Source: Mycetohabitans sp. B8 (GTDB lineage: Bacteria > Pseudomonadota > Gammaproteobacteria > Burkholderiales > Burkholderiaceae). Taken from it: a stretch of DNA of 64,000 bases. The translations under genes were made by a program, and so were the position numbers. Below are positions 7,852 to 17,684 of this stretch, piece after piece; position 1 is the first letter of the stretch, and the number at the start of each line of letters is the position of its first letter. The stretch is taken from the NCBI RefSeq assembly GCF_021991875.1, contig NZ_JAHLKR010000011.1:112128-176127 (forward strand), given 5' to 3'. Under the pieces are notes generated by a model. That model saw only the letters and a program-made list of their open reading frames with translations. It had not been told where the DNA came from and searched no databases.

Positions 7852-9948
7852 ATGCCCCGACCGCTGCTGCAGCTTATCGACGTCACACGGCACTTTCCCG
7901 CCGGTGACCGGGATGTGGTCGTGCTGAAGGACGTCAACCTGTCGATCGGCGCGGGAGAGATCGTTGCGATTATCGGCGCGTCAGGCTCCGGCAAGTCGAC
8001 GCTGATGAATATTCTGGGCTGCCTGGATCATCCGAGCGCCGGCAGCTACCGGGTCGATGGCCGCGAGACACGCGAACTCAATGGGGACGAGCTTGCACAA
8101 CTGCGGCGCGAGCGCTTCGGCTTCATTTTCCAGCGCTACCATCTGCTGCCGCACCTGAGCGCGGCAGCGAACGTCGAAATGCCGGCAATCTATGCGGGCA
8201 GTGCGCAGACTGTGCGGCGAGCGCGCGCTGAGCATCTGTTGGCGCAACTCGGGCTCGCGCAGCGCGCCGGGCACCGTCCGAGCCAGCTATCCGGCGGACA
8301 GCAGCAGCGCGTCAGCATCGCACGCGCGCTGATGAACGGCGGCGAAGTGATCCTCGCCGATGAGCCGACAGGGGCGCTCGATTCGAAGAGCGGTCAGGAG
8401 GTGATTCGGCTTCTGCGTGAGCTGAACGCGCTCGGCCATACGGTGATCATCGTCACGCACGATGAGCATGTTGCCGCACACGCGCGCCGGATTATCGAGA
8501 TCCGCGACGGCAAGATCGTTGCGGACCGGATGAATACGCCATGCTCGGCGGCCGATGCCGGCGTTTCGGCCGCGGATACGGTAGCCACCGACGCTGCATT
8601 GGCCGCATCCGTCTGTGTCGACACATCGTTTGCCGTTATCGACCACGCAACTGTACAGGCAAACGCACCCGTCGCATGCGGCACACCCGTTTCCGAGGTG
8701 GGCACGCGGGCTGCCACGCCGGCGCTGCGTGCGTGCCTCTGGCCGGCGAGCGCCGGACGCTTTGCCGAGGCATTTCGGATGGCATGGCTCGCGCTCATGT
8801 CGCATCGGCTGCGCACGGGTCTGACGATGCTCGGTATTATCATCGGTATCACGTCGGTTGTATCAATTGTCGCGATTGGCGAAGGCGCGAAGCGCTACAT
8901 ACTCGATGAGATCGCCAGTATTGGCACGAACACGATCAGCATCTTCCCGGGCCGCGACTGGGGCGACAGCCAGGCGAGCATGATCGAAACGCTTGTGCCC
9001 GTTGATGTGGCCGCACTCGCCGAGCAGCCCTATCTTGACAGCGTGACACCCGAGACGTCGCGCAGCCTGTTACTACGCTACCGAAACATTGACATCAACG
9101 TGCTTGTGAGCGGTATCGGCGAGCATTACTTCCAGGTACGAGGGATACGCTTCGCCCAGGGGGTGGGTTTTGGTCCTGACGACGTACGCCGTCAGGCGCA
9201 AGTGGCGGTGATCGACCAGAACACGCGTCGCAAGTTGTTCGGCGCAAACTCGAATCCACTTGGCGAGGTGGTGCTCATCGGCAACCTGCCGTGTGTGGTG
9301 ATCGGTGTGACGGCGGACAAGAAGAGTGCATTCGGTGAGATGAAGAACCTAAACGTATGGGTGCCCTACACGACAGCGAGCGGCCGGCTGTTTGGTCAGC
9401 GCCATTTCGACAGTATCACGGTGCGGGTGCGTGATGGACAGCCGAGCACGGCAGCCGAGAACAATCTCGTGAAGCTGATGACGCAGCGCCACGGGCGCAA
9501 GGACTTTTTCACCTACAACGTGGATAACGTGGTCAAAACGGCTGAAAAGACCGGCCAAATGCTGACACTGTTGCTGTCGCTGGTCGCGGTGATCTCACTC
9601 GTGGTCGGCGGGATTGGCGTGATGAATATCATGCTCGTGTCGGTGATCGAGCGAACGCACGAGATCGGCATCCGGATGGCCGTCGGCGCGCGGCAGAGCG
9701 ATATCATGCAGCAGTTCCTCATCGAAGCGGTCGTAGTATGCCTGATGGGCGGAGCAATTGGCATTGTGTTGTCGTTTGGCACGAGTTTTGTTTTTCCGCT
9801 GTTTGTCGCCCAATGGAAAATGGTGTTCTCTGTCGGTTCCATTATCACCGCGTTCTTGTGTTCGACGCTGATCGGCATCATTTTCGGTTTCATGCCCGCT
9901 CGCAACGCTGCACGGCTCGATCCGATCGATGCGCTCGCGCGCGATTGA
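7852..9948 (+). CDS. macB: MacB-like ABC transporter (fused ATPase/permease)
   Basis: The product is 698 aa. The N-terminal ATPase has Walker [10 protein letters not shown] (42-50), signature [15 protein letters not shown] (about 146-160) and Walker [13 protein letters not shown]. The permease half has one membrane segment near residue 315 ([20 protein letters not shown]), a large periplasmic domain, and three C-terminal segments including [20 protein letters not shown]. This is the MacB fold that drives mechanotransmission across the periplasm. Between ATPase and first membrane helix lies an Ala/Thr/Val-rich linker of about 70 residues (roughly 228-300), longer than in the ~648-aa E. coli MacB. 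It sits in an operon with its adaptor and outer-membrane partner. Confidence 0.9.
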   Translation: MPRPLLQLIDVTRHFPAGDRDVVVLKDVNLSIGAGEIVAIIGASGSGKSTLMNILGCLDHPSAGSYRVDGRETRELNGDELAQLRRERFGFIFQRYHLLPHLSAAANVEMPAIYAGSAQTVRRARAEHLLAQLGLAQRAGHRPSQLSGGQQQRVSIARALMNGGEVILADEPTGALDSKSGQEVIRLLRELNALGHTVIIVTHDEHVAAHARRIIEIRDGKIVADRMNTPCSAADAGVSAADTVATDAALAASVCVDTSFAVIDHATVQANAPVACGTPVSEVGTRAATPALRACLWPASAGRFAEAFRMAWLALMSHRLRTGLTMLGIIIGITSVVSIVAIGEGAKRYILDEIASIGTNTISIFPGRDWGDSQASMIETLVPVDVAALAEQPYLDSVTPETSRSLLLRYRNIDINVLVSGIGEHYFQVRGIRFAQGVGFGPDDVRRQAQVAVIDQNTRRKLFGANSNPLGEVVLIGNLPCVVIGVTADKKSAFGEMKNLNVWVPYTTASGRLFGQRHFDSITVRVRDGQPSTAAENNLVKLMTQRHGRKDFFTYNVDNVVKTAEKTGQMLTLLLSLVAVISLVVGGIGVMNIMLVSVIERTHEIGIRMAVGARQSDIMQQFLIEAVVVCLMGGAIGIVLSFGTSFVFPLFVAQWKMVFSVGSIITAFLCSTLIGIIFGFMPARNAARLDPIDALARD

Positions 9949-9957
9949 GGTGACGCC

Positions 9958-11391
9958 ATGATGATCCGCATTGCGACCGTTTTCCACCGCCTGCTCGCGC
10001 TCGCATGCGCCGCCGCGTTGCTTGCTGGTTGTACGAACGCGCGTCGCCAGCCGTTGCCTGCAGTGGGACTGCCTGCCCATTGGACAGCGTACGACGCGAG
10101 CGGCGCGACAGCGCAAACGCATCCCTGCGCTGCCTTTAGCCCAGCTGAGCCCTGCGCAGCAGCGTCTATTCCGGCCGACTGGTGGCGCAGCTTCGGTGAC
10201 CCGGTGCTCGATCGGCTGATTGCCGACGCGCTTGCCGTGAACAACGATCTTGCCGCCGCTGCGATCCGCGTCTATCGCGCACAGCTGCGGGCCAATCTTG
10301 TCGCGACCAACCTGACGCCAACCGTGACGCTCGGCGGCAACGGCCGCGTATCGCGCACGCTTGATTCGCACCAGACATTACGCGCAAGCAGCGTATCCGG
10401 CTCACTCAACTACGAACTCGATCTGTGGGGCAAGCTCGACGCGCAGCGCGATGCGGCGCGTTGGGAAGCCGACGCGACGCAGGCCGACCGCGAGGCAGCA
10501 CGGCTCTCACTGATCGGTACGACGGCCGCGTTGTACTGGCAGATCGGCTATCTGAACCAGCAGATCGCGCTTGGCGATGCGAACATCGCGTATGCGCGGC
10601 GTACGCTCGCGCTGGTGCGGGCGCGTCATGCGGCCGGCGCAGTTTCCGGGCTCGATGTCGCGCAAGCCGAGCAGAGCCTGTCCACGCAGCGCGCGATGCA
10701 AACACAATGGATTCAGCAGCGTACCGAGGATCGTCACGCGCTCGCGATCCTGTTCGACCGTCCGCCGCAAGCGCGGGCCGCCGAACCAGCTGCGCTGCCA
10801 GACCGGCCGTTGCCAGCAGTGCCAGCGGGCTTGCCTGCCGACCTGCTTGCGCGGCGTCCGGACCTGCGCGCGGCGGAATTCCGATTGCGTGGTTTGCTCG
10901 CGAACGTTGATATCACGCGCACCCACTTCTACCCGTCGCTCACGCTGACCAGTTCGGTTGGCACATCAAGTATGAGCCTTGAGCGCGCGCTGTCGAATCC
11001 CATCGCAACGCTCGGCCTTGGGCTCGCGCTGCCCTTCATTCAGCGGAACACGATGCAGCTGCAGATCAAAGTGTCGCAGACTCAATATGAGGAAGCTGTT
11101 GTCAACTTCCGCCAGCAGCTGTACACGGCGCTCGGCGAGGTCGAGAACGCGCTGTCCGCACGCGTGCAGCTCGAACAAGAAAGCGAACAGCGCACGCTGT
11201 CGCTCGCTCAGGCGCAGCGTGCAGAAGCGCTTGCGCGGGCCCGCTTCGTCGCCGGCGCAACCGGCGTACAGCCGTGGCTCGATCAGCAGCAGCGGTTGCG
11301 CGACGCGCAGAGCGCCGATGCACTGAACCGCTTGCATCGGCTTAACAACCGAATGACTTTATACAAGGCGCTGGGCGGCGGCGATCACTGA
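9958..11391 (+). CDS. Outer-membrane efflux lipoprotein (NodT/OprM family)
   Basis: The product is 477 aa with a lipoprotein signal (LLALACAAALLAGC; lipobox Cys25) and two OEP repeats typical of TolC-like channels, for example ELDLWGKLDAQRDAARWEAD in the first and PSLTLTSSVGTSS with LGLGLALPFIQRN in the second. It is the outer-membrane exit duct for the MacA-MacB pair directly upstream (9-bp gap). Length and domain order match NodT-family lipoproteins. The dedicated channel in the same operon is as in pyoverdine- and peptide-type MacAB systems. Confidence 0.88.
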   Translation: MMIRIATVFHRLLALACAAALLAGCTNARRQPLPAVGLPAHWTAYDASGATAQTHPCAAFSPAEPCAAASIPADWWRSFGDPVLDRLIADALAVNNDLAAAAIRVYRAQLRANLVATNLTPTVTLGGNGRVSRTLDSHQTLRASSVSGSLNYELDLWGKLDAQRDAARWEADATQADREAARLSLIGTTAALYWQIGYLNQQIALGDANIAYARRTLALVRARHAAGAVSGLDVAQAEQSLSTQRAMQTQWIQQRTEDRHALAILFDRPPQARAAEPAALPDRPLPAVPAGLPADLLARRPDLRAAEFRLRGLLANVDITRTHFYPSLTLTSSVGTSSMSLERALSNPIATLGLGLALPFIQRNTMQLQIKVSQTQYEEAVVNFRQQLYTALGEVENALSARVQLEQESEQRTLSLAQAQRAEALARARFVAGATGVQPWLDQQQRLRDAQSADALNRLHRLNNRMTLYKALGGGDH

Positions 11392-11580
11392 TTGAATTTC
11401 CATTCTCCCAGAGTCACGTACACCCGAGAGTATCCACCGGCATTCGTCGGCTTGCCGCTGTCGAGCTTCTTGTGGTTGTTCGCCGTGGGGGGCGCTGTCG
11501 ATCGGCATGAGTAGCAGACGCATGTCTTTGATGTTCATCGCCGCGCCATAGCGTTTGCCCAAGCGCGTGAGAAACGGCAT
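11359..11580 (-). CDS. Small hypothetical ORF with strong ribosome site
   Basis: The 73-codon frame starts MPFLTRLGKRYGAAMNIKDM. An AAGGAG lies 8 bases before the ATG, which is better than for many real genes here. Its last 33 bases run antisense into the end of the outer-membrane factor gene. I do not recognise the protein; it is basic at the N-terminus, Gln/Arg-rich in the middle, and has no membrane segment. It may be a remnant 5' end of a lost gene whose ribosome site survived. Confidence 0.35.
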   Translation of the reverse strand: MPFLTRLGKRYGAAMNIKDMRLLLMPIDSAPHGEQPQEARQRQADECRWILSGVRDSGRMEIQSVIAAAQRLV

Positions 11581-11857
11581 GTCGAGTTCTCCTTGTCTCT
11601 AGGATAAAGAAAACTCATTTGCCGGATGACTACAAGAAACGTCTCGGGTTACTAGATGAACTCCATACATTCAGTGCTACGAAGTATTGAGAATCCGAGA
11701 ATCTCATGCACAGTTTGGTAATACCACTGTGCCCGGCTGGGCTGCGGCCGCGCACGCCGAAGTAATCGTCAACGCCGGTGTGAAAGCGCATCGGGGGAGC
11801 CTTCCCCTATGCGTTCCGTTCGACAATGATCGTTGACTGCTCCGGCCACGCTTGTCT
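11581..11857. other. Intergenic region with imperfect hairpins
   Basis: No gene is seen. There is a 6-bp stem CACAGT/ACTGTG (11709-11731) and a G/C-rich 10-bp stem with one mismatch (about 11787-11813, CGCATCGGGG/CCCCTATGCG). The latter may help end transcription of the minus-strand regulator gene. Neither has a convincing T-run. Confidence 0.35.
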
Positions 11858-13222
11858 TCAGCCGGCGTCCGTGGTCATTCCCGCCAAGCGCTGGGTGCGC
11901 AGTCGGCGATACAGCGTGGAGCGGGAAATACCCAACTCTCGTGCCGCTTCGGTTTGCCGGCCGCGGTGCCGCTTCAGCGCCTGGTCGATTAAATGGTCAT
12001 CGATGACCACCGGTGGTTTGATGATCGGCATGGCTTCCGACGGCGCCCATTGTTCAAGCTCCAGATCGCGAGGCGTCAGGATGGTGCCGTCAGTCATCAC
12101 CAACGCGTGCCGTACGCGGTTGATCAACTCGCGCACATTGCCTGGCCACGGATAACGACGCATTGCGGCCATGGCCGACAAGGAAAAACCCTTCACGTGC
12201 GGCGCGTCGGACTTGTATCGTTCAAACATGCATTGCGCGAGCACCTCGATATCTTTGCCGCGCGTGCGCAACGCGGGTTGCTCCACGCGCAGCACGCATA
12301 GTCGATGGTAAAGGTCGGCGCGAAAACGTCCGGCATTGACCGCTTCCTCCAGGTTCGCGTGCGTGGCTGAAATGACCCGCACGTCGACGTGGATCGTGTC
12401 ACGCCCGCCCAGGCGCTGGATCGTGCGCTCTTGCAGGAAGCGCAATAGGCTGGTCTGACTCTCCAGCGGCAGGTCCGCGATCTCATCGAGGAACAGCGTG
12501 CCATGGTTGGCCGCTTCGATCCGGCCAACCTTGCGCGACACCGCTCCGGTGAACGCGCCGCGCTCGTAGCCGAACAACTCGGACTGGACCAGGTGAGGGG
12601 GTAACGCCCCGCAGTTGATCGCGACAAACGGCCGGTTAGCACGCGGCGAGCGCTCGTGGATCGCGATCGCAGTCAGCTCCTTGCCGGTGCCGGACTCGCC
12701 GGAAATGAGCACCGGCGCGTCGGTGCGCGCGATCCTCGGGATCTTGTCGAATAGCTTGAGCATCGCTTCGCAGGTACCGATCATTCGGCCCTCGCGTGAG
12801 CGTGACGAGCTTTGAGGCGGGCGCAGCATGAGCATGCCATACGCGTGTCCGAGCGCATCGGCAATGCGCTCCTGCGACGCAGGAAGCGTGACGTAACCGA
12901 AACAATAGTCACGAAGCACCGCCCTGACTGCCGCGATACTGAGCTGTCGCGGCTCGACTAGACCGATCCAGGCTATGTCCGATGTCGCCTGGCAGACCGC
13001 CAGCGTATCGAGCAATTCGGTGTCGGGCACCGTGCTCAGGTCGAGGATCCCGCCTGCCTGAACGACATGCTTCAGTGCGTGCCTAACGGCATGCCCATCG
13101 ACGACGACCGACACGAGCCAGTTACGTCGGGCTAAGTGTTGTCGCAGGTCCCGACGCGGCTCGCGCGTCCAGTAGACGAGTGTTCGAGAAAGGGTGAATT
13201 GACTGTTGTTAGATAGCGACAT
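11858..13222 (-). CDS. Sigma-54-dependent transcriptional activator (VpsR-like)
   Basis: The product is about 454 aa from the ATG at 13222 ([20 protein letters not shown]), the preferred start because the 15 upstream codons lack a ribosome site. The ~120-residue N-terminal domain looks like a degenerate receiver. Then comes an AAA+ domain with GESGTGKE (Walker A), ERGAFTGA (the sigma-54 contact loop) and FLDEIADLP (Walker B), and a C-terminal Fis-type helix-turn-helix ([20 protein letters not shown]). The N-terminus [17 protein letters not shown] resembles VpsR-type c-di-GMP-linked activators of exopolysaccharide genes in Burkholderia. Targets cannot be read from the neighbourhood. Confidence 0.85.
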   Translation of the reverse strand: MSLSNNSQFTLSRTLVYWTREPRRDLRQHLARRNWLVSVVVDGHAVRHALKHVVQAGGILDLSTVPDTELLDTLAVCQATSDIAWIGLVEPRQLSIAAVRAVLRDYCFGYVTLPASQERIADALGHAYGMLMLRPPQSSSRSREGRMIGTCEAMLKLFDKIPRIARTDAPVLISGESGTGKELTAIAIHERSPRANRPFVAINCGALPPHLVQSELFGYERGAFTGAVSRKVGRIEAANHGTLFLDEIADLPLESQTSLLRFLQERTIQRLGGRDTIHVDVRVISATHANLEEAVNAGRFRADLYHRLCVLRVEQPALRTRGKDIEVLAQCMFERYKSDAPHVKGFSLSAMAAMRRYPWPGNVRELINRVRHALVMTDGTILTPRDLELEQWAPSEAMPIIKPPVVIDDHLIDQALKRHRGRQTEAARELGISRSTLYRRLRTQRLAGMTTDAG

Positions 13223-13539
13223 GACTACCCCGTATCGATGCATTGTTTTTGTTGTTTGGACAATCATCTCCGCGGCATAACGCGAAAGTGATCGGTCTTG
13301 TCAAATCGTCGGTTGGCATGTCGCAATCGAGGCCGCAGCAACAGCGAATAAGTATCGGACAGGTGAGTCGATCGCCCCCCGCCTTCTCTGCCGATTTTGG
13401 ATGTCCGGCACTTTCAGACTATAGCGAGGCTCGTCCGCCGAGACTGGCACGTATGCGAAAGAGACGCGAGAAAAACGCAACGCTCGGACACTATTGTTGT
13501 CTGAAGTGATTGATCGAGTGGCTGAAAAGCTAATATGGG
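13223..13539. other. Intergenic region upstream of the sigma-54 activator
   Basis: About 317 bp holding the activator's upstream region and sequence beyond the decayed glutamine-synthetase-like gene. ORFs here are short and do not look like genes. No repeat or clear promoter was found. Confidence 0.4.
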
Positions 13540-14130
13540 GCGAGAGCGTCGTCGAGTTTTGGTCATACGTGCCACGCAAGTGCTTGCGTTCCCACGAACG
13601 GCTGACGCGCAAGAGCGCTTCGTACGCTGTGTCCTTCAACGCGAGATAAGCGTTGACGCATGGCTCACCCAGGATCGCGGCCAGCGGCTCGCCTGCCCGC
13701 AGCAGCGTCAAACCTTCCTGCAGATTGCGCGGCAACGGATACGGTCGCTGATCTCCGTCGCTGGATGGGGCTCGGTCGGCTTGAGCACTTGTGACATACG
13801 CAGGTAGCCGGCCGCGAGTGTGCCGGTAATAGCTAGATAGGGATTGCAGCCCGCACCAGGCATGCAACGCTCGATGCTTCGGGCCTCAGAAGAGGAATGC
13901 GGCACGCGAAAGCCCACGGTGCGATTGTCATAGCCCTAATGTTGATGAGCGCCGCCATGCAGCGCGACAGCCGCCGGTACGCATTGACCTACGGTGTGAA
14001 AATCGGTATCAGCGCCGGTGCTTGGCTTGAATAGAGCGATCGGCACTGCATCAGTTGCGATGGCGACCGCTTCTTGCTCGGGACGATGAAGACGACTGAG
14101 TGCCCGGCATAGACGAACCACGATGGCCGT
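13540..14130 (-). pseudogene. Glutamine-synthetase-like (PuuA/GlnA family) remnant
   Basis: Pieces of the C-terminal third of a glutamine synthetase family protein appear in shifting minus-strand frames: YRRLSRCMAALINI near 13970, DNRTVGFRVPHSSSEAR near 13910, CNPYLAITGTLAAGYL near 13830, PYPLPRNLQEGLTLLRAGEP near 13720, and SWERKHL near 13560. At least one frameshift (about 13745), an in-frame TAG (near 14000) and a small deletion before DNRTVG break it, and the N-terminal half is absent. The DNRTVG...SSSEAR pattern fits gamma-glutamylpolyamine synthetases. The polyamine assignment rests on the neighbouring aminotransferase and gab genes. Confidence 0.8.
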
Positions 14131-14160
14131 CCATTCCTTTTTGCGCAGCGGCCGGTGCCG

Positions 14161-15489
14161 TTACTTCAGCGTCTGCAACGCGTTACGCACCGTGTCGAAG
14201 ACTTGCGTGATTTGTTGTTCGGAGATGATCAGCGGTGGCGAGAACGCGAGCGTATCCCCGGTATAGCGGATCAGCACGTCAAGCTCGAAACACTTCGCGA
14301 ACGCCTCGTAGGCGCGCGCACCGAATGCGCCGTCGCGCGACTCCAGCTCCACACCACCGACCAACCCCAGGTTGCGCACATCCTTCACGTACGGCGCATC
14401 GCGCAGCGCGTGAATCGCATTCTCGAAGAAGGGTGCAATTTTTGCCGCCCGCTCGAACAATCCTTCGCGCTGATACAGGTCCTGCGTCGCGATTGCCGCC
14501 GCCACCGCGATCGGGTGAGCCGAATACGTATAGCCATGAAACAGCTCGATGGCGCCCGGTGCGCCAGCATTCACAATCGTGTCGTAAATCTTCCTGTCTG
14601 CGGCTACCGCGCCCATCGGCGCGGCGGCGTTATTGATCGCCTTGGCCATCGTAATCAGGTCTGGCTTGACGCCAAAGCGTTCAGCGGCCGTCGCGCGACC
14701 GAGCCGCCCGAAAGCGGTGATGACCTCATCGAAGATCAGCAAAATGCCGTGCTTGGAACAGATTTCCCGCAGCCGCTGTAGGTAGCCTTTTGGCGGAATC
14801 AGCACGCCGGTCGAGCCGGCCACCGGTTCGACGATCACGGCTGCGATCGTGGACGCGTCGTGCAGAGCGACCAGCCGCTCGAGTTCGTCGGCCAGATGCG
14901 CACCATGTTGGGGCTGTCCGCGGGAAAACGCGTTCCTTGCCGGATCGTGCGTGTGCGGCAGATGGTCGACCGCGGGCAGCAGCGCTGCGGAGAATGTCTT
15001 ACGGTTGGCGACGATGCCGCCTACCGAGATTCCGCCGAAACCGACGCCATGGTAGCCGCGCTCGCGGCCGATCAGCCGGGTGCGCTGCCCGTCGCCGCGC
15101 GCCTGGTGGTAGGCGAGCGCAATCTTCAGCGCGGTATCGACTGACTCCGACCCCGAGTTGGTGAAGAAAATGCGGTCCAGCCCGTCCGGCATGATGTGGG
15201 CCACCTTGGCTGCCGCCTGGAAAGCGAGCGGATGGCCCATTTGAAACGGCGGCGCATAGTCGAGCGTGCCGGCCGATTGCTGTATCGCACAGACGATCTC
15301 CTCGCGCGCGTGGCCGGCATTCACGCACCACAGGCCGGCCACGCCATCGAGCACCTTGCGGCCATCGCTGGCCGTGTAGTACATGCCCTTGGCCGACGTC
15401 AGCAGGCGCGGCGCGGCCTTGAACTGGCGATTGGCGGTGAACGGCATCCAGAAGTTCGACAGGTCGCCAACGGTATCGGATGAAGTCAT
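14161..15489 (-). CDS. Class III omega-amino-acid--pyruvate aminotransferase
   Basis: This is a 442-aa PLP enzyme. The ATG at 15489 is preceded by AAGGAGCGACC, so the 23 upstream codons are not used. The N-terminal DLSNFWMPFTANRQFK and VLDGVAGLWCVNAGHAREEI are characteristic of beta-alanine/omega-amino-acid:pyruvate aminotransferases. The cofactor region reads IFDEVITAFGRLG, and the PLP lysine is in DLITMAKAINNAAAP. It would transfer amino groups from beta-alanine, putrescine-derived or similar omega-amines to pyruvate. It sits next to a decayed glutamine-synthetase-like gene and a gabT remnant, and appears intact itself. Confidence 0.88.
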   Translation of the reverse strand: MTSSDTVGDLSNFWMPFTANRQFKAAPRLLTSAKGMYYTASDGRKVLDGVAGLWCVNAGHAREEIVCAIQQSAGTLDYAPPFQMGHPLAFQAAAKVAHIMPDGLDRIFFTNSGSESVDTALKIALAYHQARGDGQRTRLIGRERGYHGVGFGGISVGGIVANRKTFSAALLPAVDHLPHTHDPARNAFSRGQPQHGAHLADELERLVALHDASTIAAVIVEPVAGSTGVLIPPKGYLQRLREICSKHGILLIFDEVITAFGRLGRATAAERFGVKPDLITMAKAINNAAAPMGAVAADRKIYDTIVNAGAPGAIELFHGYTYSAHPIAVAAAIATQDLYQREGLFERAAKIAPFFENAIHALRDAPYVKDVRNLGLVGGVELESRDGAFGARAYEAFAKCFELDVLIRYTGDTLAFSPPLIISEQQITQVFDTVRNALQTLK

Positions 15490-15807
15490 GGTCGCTCCTT
15501 GAGTCGTGATCTCACTTGATCGCCGTCCACTCGCCGACGGACAGATACAGTTTGCCAACTGCGCTGCTAACGGTATTGTTCACCAAAACTGCGTTGGACA
15601 ACACGAGACGTCGAACCGCGATCATCGAGCCCGGCCTGCAACTGGACCGCGACTGAGCACGGGCGCCAACGCTGGTGGACCTGTTGATGCACCGCTTTGC
15701 TGTCACGATCGGACGACATTGGGTCCGCGCCGGCACGCAATTGCCGGCGGTGTACAAGCTGGCTCGCACACCGGCGCGCTGCGCGGGCCGGCAATGCGCT
15801 GCTGTGG

Positions 15808-16201
15808 GATGCAGCACGACGATGTCAAGCCGGACCTGATAACGATGGCAAAGCGTCTGGACGGTGGCATGCCGCTGTCCGGCATGGTCGGCCGGGTCGC
15901 GCTGACGGATGCCGCGGAGCCCGGCGCACTGGGCGGCACCTACGCAGACCATTCGCTCGTCCGCACGGCGGCGCATGCGGTGCTCGAGGTGATGGTCAAA
16001 GAGAACTTGAGCGCACGGGCCGACATGCTGGGGCGACAACTGAAGGAGCAACGCAAGCGTGGCCTGTTGCTGCTCGTAGGCGGCGTACATGGTAAGGTAA
16101 TTCGCTTCCTTTTCCCGCTGACGATCGAGCCGGCAGTGCTGGACGAGGGGCTGGACATACTTGAACACGCGCTGACGCACGGCACTGTCGCGCAAGCATA
16201 G
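15808..16201 (+). pseudogene. gabT: gabT (4-aminobutyrate aminotransferase) C-terminal remnant
   Basis: The plus-strand frame from about 15808 encodes DVKPDLITMAKRLDGGMPLS (the PLP lysine region), then GALGGTYADHSLVRTAAHAV, and ends with GVHGKVIRFLFPLTIEPAVL and a TAG, all typical of the last third of GabT. The upstream two-thirds are absent: from 15506 to 15800 the frame stays open but has no GabT-like content. The fragment ends 10 bp before gabD, preserving the original gabT-gabD order. It cannot make an active enzyme. Confidence 0.8.
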
Positions 16202-16211
16202 GAACAAGAGC

Positions 16212-17684
16212 ATGGGATCGGACAATCAGGCGTTATCGTTGAAGGATTCGTCGCTGCTGCGCGATCTGGCTTACGTCAGCGGGGCATGGACCGGCGCGGA
16301 CGAGGGGTGCACGTTCGATGTGATCGATCCGGCGACGGGCCGCACGCTAGCGGCCGTTCCGGCGATGGGCGCGGCCGAGACGCATCGCGCGATCGACGCA
16401 GCGCAGCTTGCACAACGCATGTGGCGGGCGAAGACGGCTAAAGAGCGTGCCGCGATACTGCGCCGCTGGCACGATTTGATGCTGGCCAATGCGGACGACC
16501 TGGCCACGATCATGACGGCCGAGCAGGGTAAGCCGCTTGCCGAGGCGAAAGGCGAGATCGGCTATGCGGCATCGTTCCTCGAGTGGTTTGCGGAAGAAGC
16601 CAAGCGGGTGAGTGGCGACACGTTGGCGAGCCCCGCCGGCGACAAGCGACTCGTCGTACTAAAGGAGCCGGTGGGCGTATGTGCGGCGATTACACCCTGG
16701 AATTTTCCGGCGGCAATGATCACGCGCAAGGTGGGCCCCGCGTTGGCGGCCGGCTGTGCGATCGTGCTTAAGCCGGCGGAAGCCACGCCGCTGTCGGCGC
16801 TTGCGCTGGCAACCCTGGCCGAGCGCGCTGGCGTGCCGGCGGGTGTGTTCAGCGTGGTCACGGGCGATCCGAAGGCGATCGGCGCGGAAATGACGTCCAA
16901 TCCGCTCGTGCGCAAGCTGTCTTTCACGGGCTCGACACCGGTCGGGCGGCTGCTCGCGGCCCAGTGTGCGCCGACGATCAAGAAGCTGTCACTGGAGCTG
17001 GGCGGCAATGCGCCGTTCATCGTGTTCGACGATGCGGATCTGGACGCGGCCGTGGAGGGCGCGCTCGCCTCGAAGTACCGCAATGCCGGCCAGACCTGCG
17101 TGTGCACGAACCGCTTCTACGTGCACGACTCGGTGTACGACGCATTCTCGCGCAAGCTTGCCGATGCGGTCAGCCGGATCAAAGTGGGCAACGGGTTCGA
17201 GGCGGGGGTCACGCAGGGACCGTTGATCAACCAGGCCGCGGTGGACAAGGTTGAGTCGCACATCGCCGACGCGCTCTCCCACGGCGCACGCGTGCTCTCC
17301 GGCGGCAAGCGGCATGCGTTGGGCGGCACTTTCTTCGAGCCGACGGTATTGGCCGGCGTGACCCAGGCAATGCGCATCGCGCGTGAGGAAACGTTCGGAC
17401 CCGTCGCGCCGCTGTTCCGGTTCAGTACCGATGATGATGTGATTTGTCTGGCTAATGAGACAGAATTCGGGCTGGCTGCGTACTTCTACAGCCGCGATCT
17501 GGGGCGCGTGTGGCGCGTGGCGGAAGCGCTCGAGTATGGCATGGTGGGAATCAACACGGGCTTGATATCGAATGAGATCGGCCCGTTCGGCGGTATGAAG
17601 CAGTCAGGGCTGGGACGCGAGGGGTCCAAGTACGGGATCGATGAGTATCTCGAGATCAAGTACCTGTGCATCGGCGGGGTTTGA
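16212..17684 (+). CDS. gabD: NADP-dependent succinate-semialdehyde dehydrogenase
   Basis: This is a 490-aa aldehyde dehydrogenase. The catalytic Glu is in SLELGGNAPFIVFDDADLD and the nucleophile Cys in NAGQTCVCTNRFYVHD. PWNFPAAMITRKVGPALAAG forms part of the cofactor site, and the C-terminal GPFGGMKQSGLGREGSKYG is typical of GabD. It oxidises succinate semialdehyde to succinate, the last step of GABA breakdown. It follows the broken gabT by 10 bp, so the enzyme survives while the upstream step encoded here is lost; another aminotransferase may supply the substrate. Confidence 0.92.
   Translation: MGSDNQALSLKDSSLLRDLAYVSGAWTGADEGCTFDVIDPATGRTLAAVPAMGAAETHRAIDAAQLAQRMWRAKTAKERAAILRRWHDLMLANADDLATIMTAEQGKPLAEAKGEIGYAASFLEWFAEEAKRVSGDTLASPAGDKRLVVLKEPVGVCAAITPWNFPAAMITRKVGPALAAGCAIVLKPAEATPLSALALATLAERAGVPAGVFSVVTGDPKAIGAEMTSNPLVRKLSFTGSTPVGRLLAAQCAPTIKKLSLELGGNAPFIVFDDADLDAAVEGALASKYRNAGQTCVCTNRFYVHDSVYDAFSRKLADAVSRIKVGNGFEAGVTQGPLINQAAVDKVESHIADALSHGARVLSGGKRHALGGTFFEPTVLAGVTQAMRIAREETFGPVAPLFRFSTDDDVICLANETEFGLAAYFYSRDLGRVWRVAEALEYGMVGINTGLISNEIGPFGGMKQSGLGREGSKYGIDEYLEIKYLCIGGV

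Noticed and set aside
15506..15807. N-terminal part of an intact GabT
   Set aside because: The frame is open, but there is no GabT-like sequence before DVKPDLITMAK, so only the C-terminal fragment is supported.
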